Positions 10,095 to 19,204 of a stretch of DNA of 52,292 nt are shown here, one piece after another. The stretch's first letter is position 1, and every line of letters starts with the position of its first letter. The notes below the pieces were generated by a model. It was not told the origin of the DNA. It saw nothing but the letters and a program-made list of their open reading frames with translations, and did no database searches. The position numbers were made by a program, and so were the translations under genes. Source of the stretch: Emiliania huxleyi CCMP1516 (taxonomy: Eukaryota; Haptophyta; Isochrysidales; Noelaerhabdaceae); contig NW_005199443.1 of the NCBI RefSeq assembly GCF_000372725.1, positions 922,064 through 974,355 of the forward strand. The letters are read 5' to 3'.

Positions 10095-13000
10095 TCAGCC
10101 CAAAAGCCCGTCCTCGGCCCCGTCGCAAGCCTCGCTGCTACCCCTTCCCGCCTCGGGCGGGCTACTGTCGGGCGGGCTACCCCCGTCGCCCGCCGGACTG
10201 CCCGCCGCGGGACTGCTGCCCGCCGTCCGACTACTGCCACCCGTCCCGTCGCTCCGCACGCCGTCGCTGGCCGGGCTGCTCGCCTGTTCACAGCCGCAGG
10301 GTGTGAAGGGGCGGCCTGCCCGCCGTCGCGGGTCTCGCTGCGCCGGGCTCTGCTCGCCGAAGACGGCCCCGCCGCTGCCCCGTGCGCCCCCTGCGCCGCC
10401 GCCGCCGCCCCGGACACCACCGCCGCCGCCGCCGCCGCCGCCTCCGCCTCCGCCGCCGCCGGCTCTGCCGCCGCCTCCCCCCCCTCCCGTGCCACGCCCG
10501 TCGGCAGCCGGCTCCACGATGGGTCGGGAGAGTGGCCCGCCAGCGAGAGCGAGCCGCGCGAGAGTGTGGCGCTGGCCGAGGTGCGGCGCGACGTCTGGGC
10601 CGAGTCGGGCCCGCCGATCGCCACGCCGGTCCGCTTCCTCCACAGCTTGAGGACGGCGGCCTGGTGGCCGTTGGTGTGCAGCTCCGCGAGGTAGTCGATC
10701 GGGTGGCACTCGACGACCGCCTTTGGAGGGTCGAGTAGTCCTGGGGAGTGCTCCCTGACTGCGAGTACCGTGGGAGAGCGCTCGCCCACCCCCTCGGGTC
10801 CTCCGCCGTGTGCTCTCAGTACTGACCCCTGCCCGGCGTGGCCTCGCCTTCGGCGGCCGCCTCGCCACATCTCCCACTCTCTCCCTCCATCTCCCCCCCC
10901 CCCCCCCTCCCTCCTCCCTCCCACCTCCCTCCCTCTCCCTCTCTCGCGCCTCGCGCTCGTTTCGCTTGTAGAGCAGCCACGAGTTGCCGTCGCTGTACAC
11001 GGCGCGGATGTCCTCGAGCTTCAGCTCCTGTGAGCCGGCGCAGGGGCTGTTGGGTGGTGCTGGAGGTGTAGCAAGGTCTGTCAACTATACAATCGCGTGT
11101 GAGTCCTCGAGGGAGTGTCTAGGGAGTGTCTAGGGAGTGTCTAGGGAGTGTCGAGGGAGTGTGGAGGGAGTGTCTAGGGAGTGTCGAGGGAGTGTCGAGG
11201 GAGTGTCGAGGGAGTGTGGAGGGAGTGTCGAGGGAGTGTCGAGGGAGTGTCTAGGGAGTGTCTAGGGAGTGTCTTAGGGAGTGTCTAGGGAGTGGGGAGG
11301 GAGTGTCTTAGGGAGTGTCTGGGGGGAGCTCCTTGATTTGGTCGATGCGGACGGTGACGGTGCGCGCATCGTCGTCGAGCCGCTCGAGCGGAGTCAGCGG
11401 CCACAGCTTGCGCGAGCGGCGGTACACCTCGGCGAGGATGGGCTCGGGTACCGTGGGGGGAGGGTAGGGGTGGGTTCGGGTACCATGGGGGTAGGGGTGG
11501 CGGTGCACCTCGGCGAGGATGGCGAGCGCTTGGCTCGCCGAGTCTGGCGTCAGGGAGCGGACCAGCTGCGGCGAATAGTAGACGAGGATCGCGGGGCCGC
11601 CTGGCCGCTTCTGCGCCGAGGCGCGGAAGTGCTGGTCCGCGATGCCGGTGCGGCTCATCTCGTCGCAGAGCACCTGTGATTCGTCAATCAAGCAGCGATG
11701 ACTGGGGGGGCCTTATTACGCCCGCGCCGCCGCAGCAGCACCTGAGATTCGTCAATCAAGCAGCGATGACTGGGGGGGCCTAATTAGGCCCGCGCCGCCG
11801 CAGCAGCGCCTTCTCGTCGTCGGCCGAGAGCTTCTCCCACGCGGCGAGGACAGACTCCTGCGCCTCGGTGCTCTGCGCCTGGCACAGCAGCCTCATCATC
11901 GCGATGGCGTGCTCCCCTGACGGGGGCGCGCCGAGCCGCAGCCGCGGCGCGGCGTCGCGCCAGTACGACTCAAGGTAGGTCTCGAAGACCTCCGTCTCGG
12001 TCTGCGTGGCGAGGGCGGAGAGGACGGAGAAGGAGGTGATGAACGAGCCCAGCACCTGGTACGGGAAGCCGAGCACGAGGCGCTCCGATCCGTCCAGCGG
12101 GTTTGGCACGGCGCCGGCCAGGTCGGTGAGCCAGTGCACAAAGTAAAACGAGACGTCGGGCGGGTTGGCCTCGCCCGCCATGATGACGCGCTTGAAGCGC
12201 GCGAAGAGCGCGTGCGGCGGCGCCTCGGCTTGCACCAGCCATCCGTGGTTGAAGGACATCTTCGACTGTGTGAAGAGCACCTGAGAAGAAGAAGGTGCGG
12301 CGGCGGTGCTGACAAAGATGCTATACTATACTATACTATGCTAAACTATACTATCCCACTACTATACTGTACTATGCTCTTGTACTGGTACTATACTACA
12401 CTATAAGCACCGAGTGGCGCTGCGTCGCGTCGAGCCCGGCAAACGACGGCAGCGCCTGCGGAGAAGCAAGGCGAGGGGCGCTGCAGGACACGGAGCACAC
12501 TGCAGGTGGACCGCGCGCAAGCAAGCGAAGGGGCCTCGCGCCTCTGGGAAGTGGTCGAGCACATAGTACATCGCAACGTCGTGGTCGTTGATGACGTCCC
12601 CCGCCGCGAAGCCCTTGAACGGCGCGTGCTCCGGTCGTACGCGCGGGAGCAGCGCCTCAACCTTGAAGACGTCGTGGATCGCCGTCAGCGCGAGCATCGC
12701 ACACATGCGCGGCACGGCAACCTCGACCGCACCGCCGCGCCCGCCGCGCTCCGTGAGCATGCCCGCGTCGACGAGAAGCTGCAGCAGCTTCTTCCACGGC
12801 GTGTTGCAGTAGAAGGTTAGCCGCTTCTTCAGCGCAGCGGAGCCGTCGAGATCCTCCTGCTCCGGAATCTTGCGCGGCGCCCAATCGTCGTCCACGCCGA
12901 AGGAGAGACCGCACTCGCCGTCGATGCCCACGCGCGCCAGCCAGTAGAGCGCAAACAGCGCGCCCAGAGTGCGGCGGTACTCCTCGTCTGGAGTGAGACC

Positions 13001-14001
13001 CGAGGAGATGTCGCGGTGGCCCGCCTTGTACTCCTCGCGCGTCACCGTGTACAGCTGCAGCTCGGGGAAGGCCTGCCGCACGTCGACGTAGTACTGTCTA
13101 GGAAGTGTCTAGGAAGTGTCTAGGAAGTGTCAGAGAAGCCTGCCGCACGTCGACGTAGTACTGTCTAGGAAGTGTCTAGGAAGTGTCTAGGAAGTGTCAG
13201 AGAAGCCTGCCGCACGTCGACGTAGTAGTCGCGCAAGCCGTAGTCGCGGTGGCGGAGCCGGGTGGCGGCTCGCTTGACGGCGTCCCAGTCGGTGGTCCGA
13301 CCCGACAGCGCGAGGGCGATGGCGAGGTTCGGCTCCTGCTTGCGCGGGAGGAAGGGAGCCTCGGGGCGGGGAGACGGCTGCAGTGCGGCAGAGTTGTCTC
13401 AGAGCACTGCGGAAGGGGCGACGAGGACAGTGGATACGGCGGAGTACGCGCCCTGTCGAGAGCGCTGGTTGGGAGACGAGAATACGCACTCCGCTCCTCT
13501 AGGCCTGGGGAGATCTGGGGAGATCTGGGGAGATCTGGGGAGATCTGGGGAGATCCGGGGAGGCGTGGCCTGTGTCCCGCTCCAGAGCAGCCGCCGCGCG
13601 AGTCTGTCCGCCTCGACGCAAGTCCACAGCGCGAAGAGCAGCACGCCGCTCGCTCCCACCGCCCCCCAGAGCAGCCCGTGCTGCGCGCTGCTGCCCAGCG
13701 CCGCGCCGCCGACAAAGAGTCCCGCCGAGGCGGCCGTCACCGCCGCAAGCCACACCGCCAGCAGCGTCTGCCTGGCGAGCCGGAACCGCGCGGCGAGGTC
13801 ACGGTAGAGCGACTCCACCGCCGCCTCCTCGAACGGCGCCTCAAAGACGGAGGGTGCGAGGCACCCTCGGAACTTCAGCCGCCGCTGCAAGTCACGCAGC
13901 TTTTTGGCCGCTGCCGCCACGGCTCGGCCTGAGGTGGGCTCGCCGGACGTCCGCGTGGTGCGCCGTCGCCCGTTCCCGGAGGACGAGCCTCCTCCGCTCA
14001 T
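10095..14001 (-). CDS. large membrane-anchored protein of unknown function, at least 10 exons
   Basis: Starts at the ATG at 14001. Exon 1 (to about 13580) holds a charged helix (AAAAKKLRDLQRRLKFRGCL) and two transmembrane helices (TLLAVWLAAVTAASAGLFVG; LLWGAVGASGVLLFALW). Later exons: about 13383-13207, 13072-12542 (LYTVTREEYKAG, ALFALYWLARVGIDGECG, FKGFAAGDVINDHDVAMYYV), 12455-12411, 12280-11810 (FTQSKMSFNHGWLVQAEAPP, VSFYFVHWLTDLAGAVPNPL, TETEVFETYLESYW), 11673-11509, 11427-11332, 11027-10950 and 10720 onward (AVVECHPIDYLAELHTNGHQ). The C-terminus is a Gly/Ser/Pro-rich tail ending SSEACDGAEDGLLG; its junction near 10310 is unresolved, as is the stretch 13580-13383. I recall similar HWLTDLAGA..P proteins in other protists but know no function. 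Introns are mostly GC-AG with duplicated exon edges, two of them doubled. Confidence 0.65.
11028..11331 (-). repeat. 304-bp intron filled by AGGGAGTGTC minisatellite
   Basis: About twenty units of a 10-11 bp repeat (plus strand AGGGAGTGTCT or AGGGAGTGTCG). It lies between coding GAGCTC and GAGCTG, so the intron would start GA and end AG in gene orientation, a non-canonical donor. Flanking exons join as QIKELKLEDI. Confidence 0.7.
11674..11809 (-). other. two tandem 68-bp intron units
   Basis: Units 11809-11742 and 11741-11674 (gene orientation) are nearly identical. They start GCGCTGCTGCGGCGGCGCGG and GTGCTGCTGCGGCGGCGCGG and end GAATCTCAG and GAATCACAG. The next exon starts GTGCTCTGC. An internal palindrome (GGCCTAATTAGGCC) is intact in the first unit and mutated in the second. 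Confidence 0.8.
12281..12410 (-). other. AT-rich intron with TATAC repeats
   Basis: Interior is a string of ACTATACTAT-type repeats, unlike the GC-rich surroundings. Both edges read GTGCT in gene orientation. Joining 12411 to 12280 gives HSVLFTQSKM. Confidence 0.65.
13073..13206 (-). other. two identical 67-bp GC-AG intron units
   Basis: Units 13206-13140 and 13139-13073 are identical. Each begins GCTTCTCTGACACTTCCTAG, repeats ACACTTCCTAG, and ends with TACTACGTCGACGTGCGGCA plus G, an exact copy of the end of the preceding exon (YYVDVRQ). Removing both units gives DYYVDVRQAFPELQLY. Confidence 0.8.
13509..13560. repeat. GGGGAGATCT tandem repeat
   Basis: Five units of GGGGAGATCT/C, probably the interior of the first intron of the minus-strand gene starting at 14001. 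It belongs to the GAGAT class of intron repeats found in several genes of this window. Confidence 0.75.
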
Positions 14002-15007
14002 CACACAAAATACGCGCCACGGCGGCGCGCGCGTCGGAGGTCCTATACGGCTGGTTCTTGTCGCTCCCCGATGCTGAACCCCGTCTTCTTCTCCTCTGTT
14101 TTTCTTCTTTTTCTGGGGGGGGGGGGGGGGGGCTGTCGGTTCGGAGGCGCCCGGCGGCCGCGCGCTTGGTGCCGACGTCGACCGGGGTGGCGCCGAGACG
14201 TGCCGCTTTGGTCACGTCTCGCGCGCTGCGAGGTGTCTTTTGGCATGTGAGCGCTTGCCAAAGACGCCAGCAAGCTCGCCTTCCTTGCCTGCGGCCGCGG
14301 GCGTGCGGGCGGGCCCGCCAGGCTCGGCGAAGCTCGGCGCGGGTCTTCGAGCTCGCAGCCGGCGGCGAGCCAGCATGGCTCGTCGCTCGACGGGAGCCTG
14401 TCCAGTATGCTCTGGGCATGCTGTACAGCATCGCCAACTCTCTGGGAGGGTCTACGACCCGGTGAGTGGGTGAGCGCCGCGCGGTCGAGTTGGCGTTACT
14501 GGTCGTCGGCTCGTCGCGAGGGGAGCATCTGCATATCGTGATGCGCCTCCGGATCTGTGGATGGAGCGGTCTTCGCTCTGCCCCTGGCCCAGCTGTGGGT
14601 GCTGAAGGACAGTGACCCCTTATACAGAGTGTCACATACTCCGACAGCCATGGAGGTCACCGAATGGAGGGCGAACGGTACGATACGAAAAGGCAGGGCG
14701 CACTGTGTGGAACGGGGGCTAGCTCAAGGTTGCCTTAGATTGTCAATGGAGAATGGCCGCGTTCTCGCCCCTTTCCTGTACGCGTGGGTGCGTCTCAGAG
14801 GACGAATGCGCACCGGATCTTCGAGGACTTCAAAGTCGGCCGCGCCCCACGGCTATCCCGCCGGCTATCGAGCGTCGCAGCGCGACGCGCTTCACCCCTC
14901 GACTCCGCGCTGCGAGTCAATCGGGAGACGACGCTCGGCCACCGCCACTCCACCCCCTGACGTGACGCACATGCGCCGAGTGTCCCCCCTTCCCGGGCAT
15001 TCACACT
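14002..15007. other. intergenic between divergent genes; partial dispersed repeat
   Basis: Bases 14640-14700 are an inverted partial copy of 1957-2010. A poly-G run (14116-14132) and a T-rich stretch lie upstream of the minus-strand start at 14001. Plus-strand 14340-14465 has a protein-like frame ending LGMLYSIANSLGGSTTR before GTGAGTG, but no partner exon could be joined to it. Confidence 0.4.
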
Positions 15008-15542
15008 ATGTTGACGATGCCGAAGGAGGAGGAGGATGACGACGTGTCGTCGGTCGACATCGACGGGTCCGAGGACGAGGAGACCAAGGAGGAGGACGAG
15101 GAGGCCATGAATGACCTCAGCAACGCCGACATCGTGACCAAGTACCGGTGTGCCGGCGACATCGCGAACAGCGTGCTGACAGCCATCATCGAGGCGATCA
15201 AGCCGGGGGTGAAGGCGGTGGAACTGTGCAAGCGGGGCGACGATCTGGTGGAGGAGGCCACCTCCAAGGTGTACAACGTGAAGAAGGGCGGCAAGAAGGT
15301 TGAGAAGGGCTCTGCGTTCCCCACATGCATTTCCGTCAACCACTGCTGCGGCCACTACTCGCCGCTCACCTCGGAGGACGACGTGACGCTGGTCGAGGGC
15401 GACGTGGTCAAGATCGACCTGGGTGTGCATGTCGACGGCTACATCGGCGTCGTCGCCCACACGCACGTCTGCACCGCCGACGCCGCAGCGCCGCCCCGTG
15501 CTGTACAAGAAGAAGGCCGGCGAAGGGGAGGGCGGAGACTGA
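15008..15542 (+). pseudogene. EBP1/PA2G4-like (M24 fold) gene lacking its middle
   Basis: From ATG 15008 (or 15017, MPKEEEDDD) the frame gives an acidic N-terminus, then the start of the PA2G4/EBP1 pita-bread domain: DLSNADIVTKYRCAGDIANS, EAIKPGVKAVELCKRGDDLV, GSAFPTCISVNHCCGHYSPL, VVKIDLGVHVDGYIGVVAHT. EBP1 is a ribosome-associated, catalytically dead aminopeptidase homologue of about 390 aa. Here homology stops after about 155 aa. A few bases later another frame reads VLYKKKAGEGEGGD and TGA (15498-15542), much like the Lys-rich EBP1 C-terminus. The central 200 or so residues are absent and nothing downstream to 17000 supplies them. A deleted copy, a collapsed assembly, or a truncated paralogue. 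Confidence 0.6.
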
Positions 15543-17037
15543 GCCGCCGCGCCGGCCGCATGCACCCTCGGGGGGAAAGGGGGAGGGGGGCGAACCCAGC
15601 CTGGCGGCGTCGGCGCGCGAGCGGCGGAGTGGGACGGGCAGCACTCACCCCCTCCCTCGGGGTGGGTGCGCAGTCGTCCCCCTCCGACCTCGCCTCCGCT
15701 GCAGCCCAGCCGCGATCGCCAACCTCCCCCTGCGCACCCCACACCCATCCTGTGTTGAGCATTACGTACGTGGGCTGGATCGATAGCGGCCCCGGTTCAG
15801 CACAGTAATAACCTTTAAAATGGATGGTTAGGCCGCGAGAGACTGCGCGACGTATCTCCGTGCGACACAGGGGAGCGCCCGGGGCCCTGGGCGCTCCGCC
15901 CGCGCCGCTGCGTACACCCCGCTCCCCGGCGCGGGCGCGGGGCGGCTGGCCCCCGGGCGGTGCTCTCTGTCTCTCATCTCTGGCCCGCCAGGAGACCACA
16001 CCGGGCCGGCGATGAACCACGCGGCGTGCCCAGCCGAGAGAGGAGGGATGAGAGAGAAAATACGGTCATCACACGCCGTCGACGGCATCGGGATGGCCAT
16101 GGGCGCAGCACACGAGTTAGCGCTCTGTGACATTACCTCAGCATCACATTTCGTCTTTGCTGGGTTGTTCAGCGCCTATCCCGGAATCTTCCAGACGCCG
16201 CGCGATTGCCAGCAGAAATGCTTGCCTCAGCGGCGCCATCGCCGTACCTGTGATGCAGTCAAGTGATGCTAGTGGAGTCGCTCTCCCATTTGTCGACCGT
16301 GCATTGCTCTACTACCTACTACTCTGGCGCTCACTGACGAAGATCAGCACTGCAGCCGTCACTCGTGGATTGCTGCTTTGCCGCCGCAGGCTCCTCCTGG
16401 GCTCCTCTGCAGCAGCAGCAGGCGGAGCACTAACCTCCGCCGTCTCCTTCGGCTCTTCCATGTGTGCGTCGCGAAGTGGAGAATTGGTTGCGTTTTCGGA
16501 AAAGAATTTTACCCGTCTCCCGACACGCGCGGCGTGCCGTCCTCCCATCCCTCCCTTGGGTTGTCTCTTTATTTTCTTCTTTAGGCACGGGACTGGCGCG
16601 CACTGGCACTAACACAGGTACCCCAGAAAAGAATTTAACAGAAAAGAAAAATGCGCATACAACGGGAAAAGAAACGGAGGCAACGACGGGATGGGCTAGC
16701 AGCCCGTGCGCAGTGGCAGCAGTGTGTCGCTCGAACTGCCGCTAGAGTGCGTGGTGGCGCAAAGGACCAAGGTCCCATCTAGCGTCCGTGTTTTCTTTCT
16801 TTCTGCGCGCTGGTCTCTGTTCTTCACCTTCCTACATACATACATACATCTGCAGTATACGGCATACAAGGAGAGAGAGAGGTACTGCAGTATACGGCAT
16901 ACAAGGAGAGAGAGAGAGGTACAGAAGAGACGTACAAGGTGAGAGAGTACAAGGTTGTCCGAGAGGAGCCAGAGCGCGCAAGGGCCAGTGCGCGGAGGAC
17001 GCAGGAGGGCGAGGGCGCGCAGCACGCCCCTCAGACC
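15543..17037. other. intergenic with repeats, no supported gene
   Basis: Holds a dispersed repeat at about 16495-16610 (GCGTGCCGTCCTCCCATCCC and flanking), which recurs at 29060-29160 and 29645-29740, and a short tandem duplication of TGCAGTATACGGCATACAAG at 16851 and 16888. Frames here have no recognisable protein. Confidence 0.4.
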
Positions 17038-17811
17038 TCAGCGCGGGCCGGAGTACGGCGGCGCCTGGAAGAAGTCGGGGGCCGGAGCCTTGCCCGCGTC
17101 GAGCGGGTCGTGCACCGTCCAGCTGCCGTGCTCCGGCGCGATGTCGTGGACCAGCCAGCAGCCCGCCGCCTCGCCGAGCATCTCGGCTGCCTCCGGATGG
17201 GCGTCCGCGTGCTGCCGTGCCAGGTGCCACTTGAACACCACCTCGCCCTCGGCGTCCGGCGCGTCGGGAAAGAAGGGCGACGCGCGAACGTGGACGTAGC
17301 ACTCGTCGAGGGTTGGGCGGAGCGAGCCAATGATGTGCCAGGATCGCATCTTGAGGAGCGCAGCCTGCGGCCGGCCAGCGATGCCCGTCCACCGTGGCTC
17401 CCTGCGAATGGTCCAGCGAAATGCCGGCATGGAGCCCGCAGAACTGCGGTAGGCGCGACAGAGCTGACCATCCGGCGCGATGAGCGCGAACAGCGCCTCG
17501 ATGTCGTCGTCGCCGCCGCGCTGGAACGCGGCGCACTGCGCCTCGACCACCTGCAGCGGCTCGAGCTCCGGCCTAGGCAGCAGGGCCTTGACTTGAGCTG
17601 CGGCTTCGCTCACCGATACGCCGGGCTCCACCGATCTCTCTGCGCACAGGCTTACTGCACGAAGCGGCGCTCCGGCCGCACCTTTACGGCTGCCTCGCAC
17701 TGCAATGGGAACTGCGGGCTTAAACCACGCGTGCGGCAACGCGAGCACCGCGATCAACGCCATGCTAAGAGCGGGACGGGTTGACTTGGAGCGCTTTCGC
17801 GTTCGCGTCAT
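17038..17811 (-). CDS. DUF4864-like protein with N-terminal targeting region
   Basis: Single exon, 257 aa from the ATG at 17811. The N-terminus MTRTRKRSKSTRPALSMALI continues as a hydrophobic segment and a basic Ala-rich stretch, like the bipartite signal/transit peptides of secondary-plastid algae. The body (PLQVVEAQCAAFQRGGDDDI, ALFALIAPDGQLCRAYRSSA, GEVVFKWHLARQ, AAGCWLVHDI) has the layout of the plant and algal DUF4864 family: an N-terminal helix with Q.AL.., a central substitution-rich sheet, then F.W.L..Q and GCW. These are plastid or membrane-associated proteins of unknown biochemical role. Codon use matches other genes here. The family call is from memory of this pattern. Confidence 0.6.
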   Translation of the reverse strand: MTRTRKRSKSTRPALSMALIAVLALPHAWFKPAVPIAVRGSRKGAAGAPLRAVSLCAERSVEPGVSVSEAAAQVKALLPRPELEPLQVVEAQCAAFQRGGDDDIEALFALIAPDGQLCRAYRSSAGSMPAFRWTIRREPRWTGIAGRPQAALLKMRSWHIIGSLRPTLDECYVHVRASPFFPDAPDAEGEVVFKWHLARQHADAHPEAAEMLGEAAGCWLVHDIAPEHGSWTVHDPLDAGKAPAPDFFQAPPYSGPR

Positions 17812-18381
17812 CAAGGTGGGCTGTTTCTTTTCCACAGGTATGGCAGCCTGCTGGCTGTGTGTCTTGTGAGCCTGTTTGTGTCTGTGTGTCGCTCGTGCGT
17901 GTCGCCATCATCTGTCCAGCGTCCACCCATACCGCGTTGGTGTCCAGTCCGAGCCTGGCTGTTCTTCACCTTACTACCTACCTACCTAGCTTGAGCACTT
18001 GAGCACTGGATAGGGCCGATTCCGCGTGGTACGGGACCCCTCGATCGTCTCGCCCTCCCTCACTGGTGTGTTCATCGGGGGGGGTCATAACAAACACGGT
18101 ACAGGATCGAGGTGCACGCTGCCGAGGCAGTGTCGTCCCCCCTACCTAGCTATCTATCTAACGAGCTGTCCTGTGAGGACCTCAAGCGTGGCCGCGACGC
18201 GGACCTTAGTTGCTGTGATGAGTTTGTGAGCACTCGAGCTGGGCTTGCTTATTGATGATGAGTGTGGGGGTACCGTCGGGTCTCTATTTTAAGACCAGGT
18301 AAACAGCAATAGATCCGGCCCTCACGCGGCCTAATCGATACCTGGCCCTCACGGAATCGGTCCCTCGTTGTACAGCAACTG
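17812..18381. other. intergenic with dispersed repeat
   Basis: 17926-17990 (CCACCCATACCGCGTTGGTG ... CTACCTACCTACC) recurs inverted at 5505-5545 and, in part, directly at 4571-4615. No gene is seen. Confidence 0.5.
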
Positions 18382-18729
18382 ATCCTTCCGCTGCTGGCGC
18401 CTCATCTACACCACCTCCGACAATATCCTGGGCACGACTCGGCCGCGCCCGTTCCGGCCGCGCTACAAGAGGATCTTGCAGTCGATCGATGCCCGTCAGC
18501 TCGCGGCGAAGAACGAGGAGTGGGTGCTGCTCGGGCTCCTCAAAAACATGGTTCGTGCCAGGCTCACGCCGCGGGACGACGGGCGAACTGTGGACGTGCA
18601 GTTCTTGCGCTTTGGCATCGGCTGGCTCCGGATACCTGCACCCGCCGCGGCCAAGGGCGTGCTCGAGACGACCTACCTCGACGACACGCTGCGCGTCTCG
18701 CGCGGTGACAAGGGCAACCTGTTCGTCCT
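18382..18729 (+). CDS. PAP/fibrillin domain fragment (plastid lipid-associated protein)
   Basis: The frame reads CWRLIYTTSDNILGTTRPRP, then KRILQSIDARQLAAKNEEWV, VDVQFLRFGIGWLRI and GVLETTYLDDTLRVSRGDKG followed by NLFVLV. This is the signature of the PAP_fibrillin domain (W.L.YTTS..ILG ... LETTYLD..LR.SRGD.GNLFVL), whose members bind lipids in plastoglobules and thylakoids. An in-frame stop lies just upstream (18379-18381) and a GTGAGA donor follows at 18730. Neither the N-terminal exons nor the final exon are found within reach, so this is one exon of a broken or very spread-out gene. Confidence 0.6.
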
Positions 18730-19204
18730 CGTGAGAGAAGGGGGGTTTGCGGGTCTGAAAACGTCTCTGTGGACTGTGGCGTGGCCGGCGTGCACACAAG
18801 GGTGGCGCATCTCTCGTCACCTGTTCGGATTCGCGTTGCGTCGGGAGGACGTCTTGCTGTTACCTAGTCTCTCTGGCAACCCTGTCTGCACGTCTCGCGC
18901 GCGCGTGAACAGGGCTCCAGGCCCCAAATGACGTGTAAGTGTTAGATTTGTTTGTCTTCAGCTCCTTGAGCTAGAGTCGCACAAAAGAAAGTGAAAGTCC
19001 CAACTCGGGGCAACTCGGCAACTGAGAACTGTGTGTCGCCTCGAGTCGCGCGCGAGGGATCATGGTTGCTCTTTTTTATCTGCGGCTAGATTTACGACGT
19101 CCGTTAATTCTTTTTATCTTAATCATTCCGCTGTACCCTTCCGCTGCCCTTCCAGCGGCCGCTGTACCCTTCCAGCTGCCGCTGTACCCTTGCAGCGACC
19201 AAAC

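Noticed and set aside
11090..11330. CRISPR-like appearance of regularly spaced short repeats
   Set aside because: Units are 10-11 bp without unique spacers, lie in an intron of a eukaryotic gene, and no cas gene is present.
13572..14465. 297-codon plus-strand ORF
   Set aside because: Arg/Pro-rich shadow of exon 1 of the minus-strand membrane-protein gene, whose opposite frame has transmembrane helices. Only its last 40 codons look protein-like and they could not be joined to anything.
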